Shown here piece after piece: positions 5,839 through 5,850 of a stretch of 5,850 nucleotides of DNA (the first letter of the stretch is position 1; every line of letters begins with the position of its first letter). The stretch covers positions 1 to 5,850 of the forward strand of contig JAMWBX010000096.1 in assembly GCA_023818725.1 (NCBI GenBank), read 5' to 3'. Both the position numbers and the translations under genes were made by a program. Under the pieces are notes generated by a model. That model did not search any database. It was not told the DNA's origin and was given only the letters and a program-made list of their open reading frames with translations. The DNA comes from Candidatus Omnitrophota bacterium (lineage in GTDB: Bacteria; Ratteibacteria; UBA8468; B48-G9; DTJG01).

Positions 5839-5850
5839 ATGGGGAAATAT
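5839..5850 (+). CDS. Possible start of the next operon gene (fragment)
   Basis: ATG at 5839-5841, two bases after the previous stop, reads MGKY before the window ends. The tight spacing copies the other gene junctions here. No clear Shine-Dalgarno precedes it, and GGGGAAA could instead be the ribosome binding site of a start just outside the window. Too short to identify. Confidence 0.25.

Noticed and set aside
1..5850. CRISPR array, tRNA, rRNA, insertion sequence or attachment site
   Set aside because: No spaced direct repeats, transposase frames, terminal repeats or RNA-gene signatures were seen; nearly all bases are within the genes listed.

Overview
The window is dense bacterial coding DNA, AT-leaning, with no sign of phage, transposon or CRISPR. 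It holds two divergent transcription units separated by a 114-bp intergenic region (698-811). The taxon cannot be fixed from sequence alone. An unlinked rpmA-acpS-nnrD cluster next to a cytoplasmic GH78-type rhamnosidase and several URO-D-fold proteins resembles uncultured PVC-group and Omnitrophica-like bacteria, where both families are often expanded. That is an inference of low confidence.

Left unit (minus strand, 1-697): the first 232 codons of a uroporphyrinogen decarboxylase (URO-D) superfamily protein, cut by the window edge. It has its own TATAAT -10 box and a GAGGA ribosome binding site.

Intergenic region: an imperfect 40-bp inverted repeat (738-777) lies between the two divergent promoters and overlaps the -35 element of the right-hand one. 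That rightward promoter (TTGACC, 17 bp, TATTAT) predicts a transcript starting at or next to the rpmA ATG, so rpmA may be leaderless.

Right unit (plus strand, 812-5836): five tightly packed genes. They are rpmA (ribosomal protein L27), acpS (holo-ACP synthase-like, overlapping rpmA by ATGA), nnrD (NAD(P)H-hydrate dehydratase, overlapping acpS by 44 nt), a GH78-type alpha-L-rhamnosidase after 11 nt, and a second URO-D-family protein after 1 nt. Another gene may begin at 5839. The layout predicts co-transcription of three housekeeping genes with two genes that look catabolic.

Most notable points: the AcpS-like protein has lost the catalytic/metal-binding glutamate (KEA became KFA) and has Glu in place of the other metal-ligand Asp; L27 has a shortened N-terminal arm and a probable leaderless start; and a rhamnosidase is paired with URO-D-fold proteins, which raises the speculative possibility of processing methylated rhamnosides. 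Nothing here amounts to a clearly new defence or mobile system.
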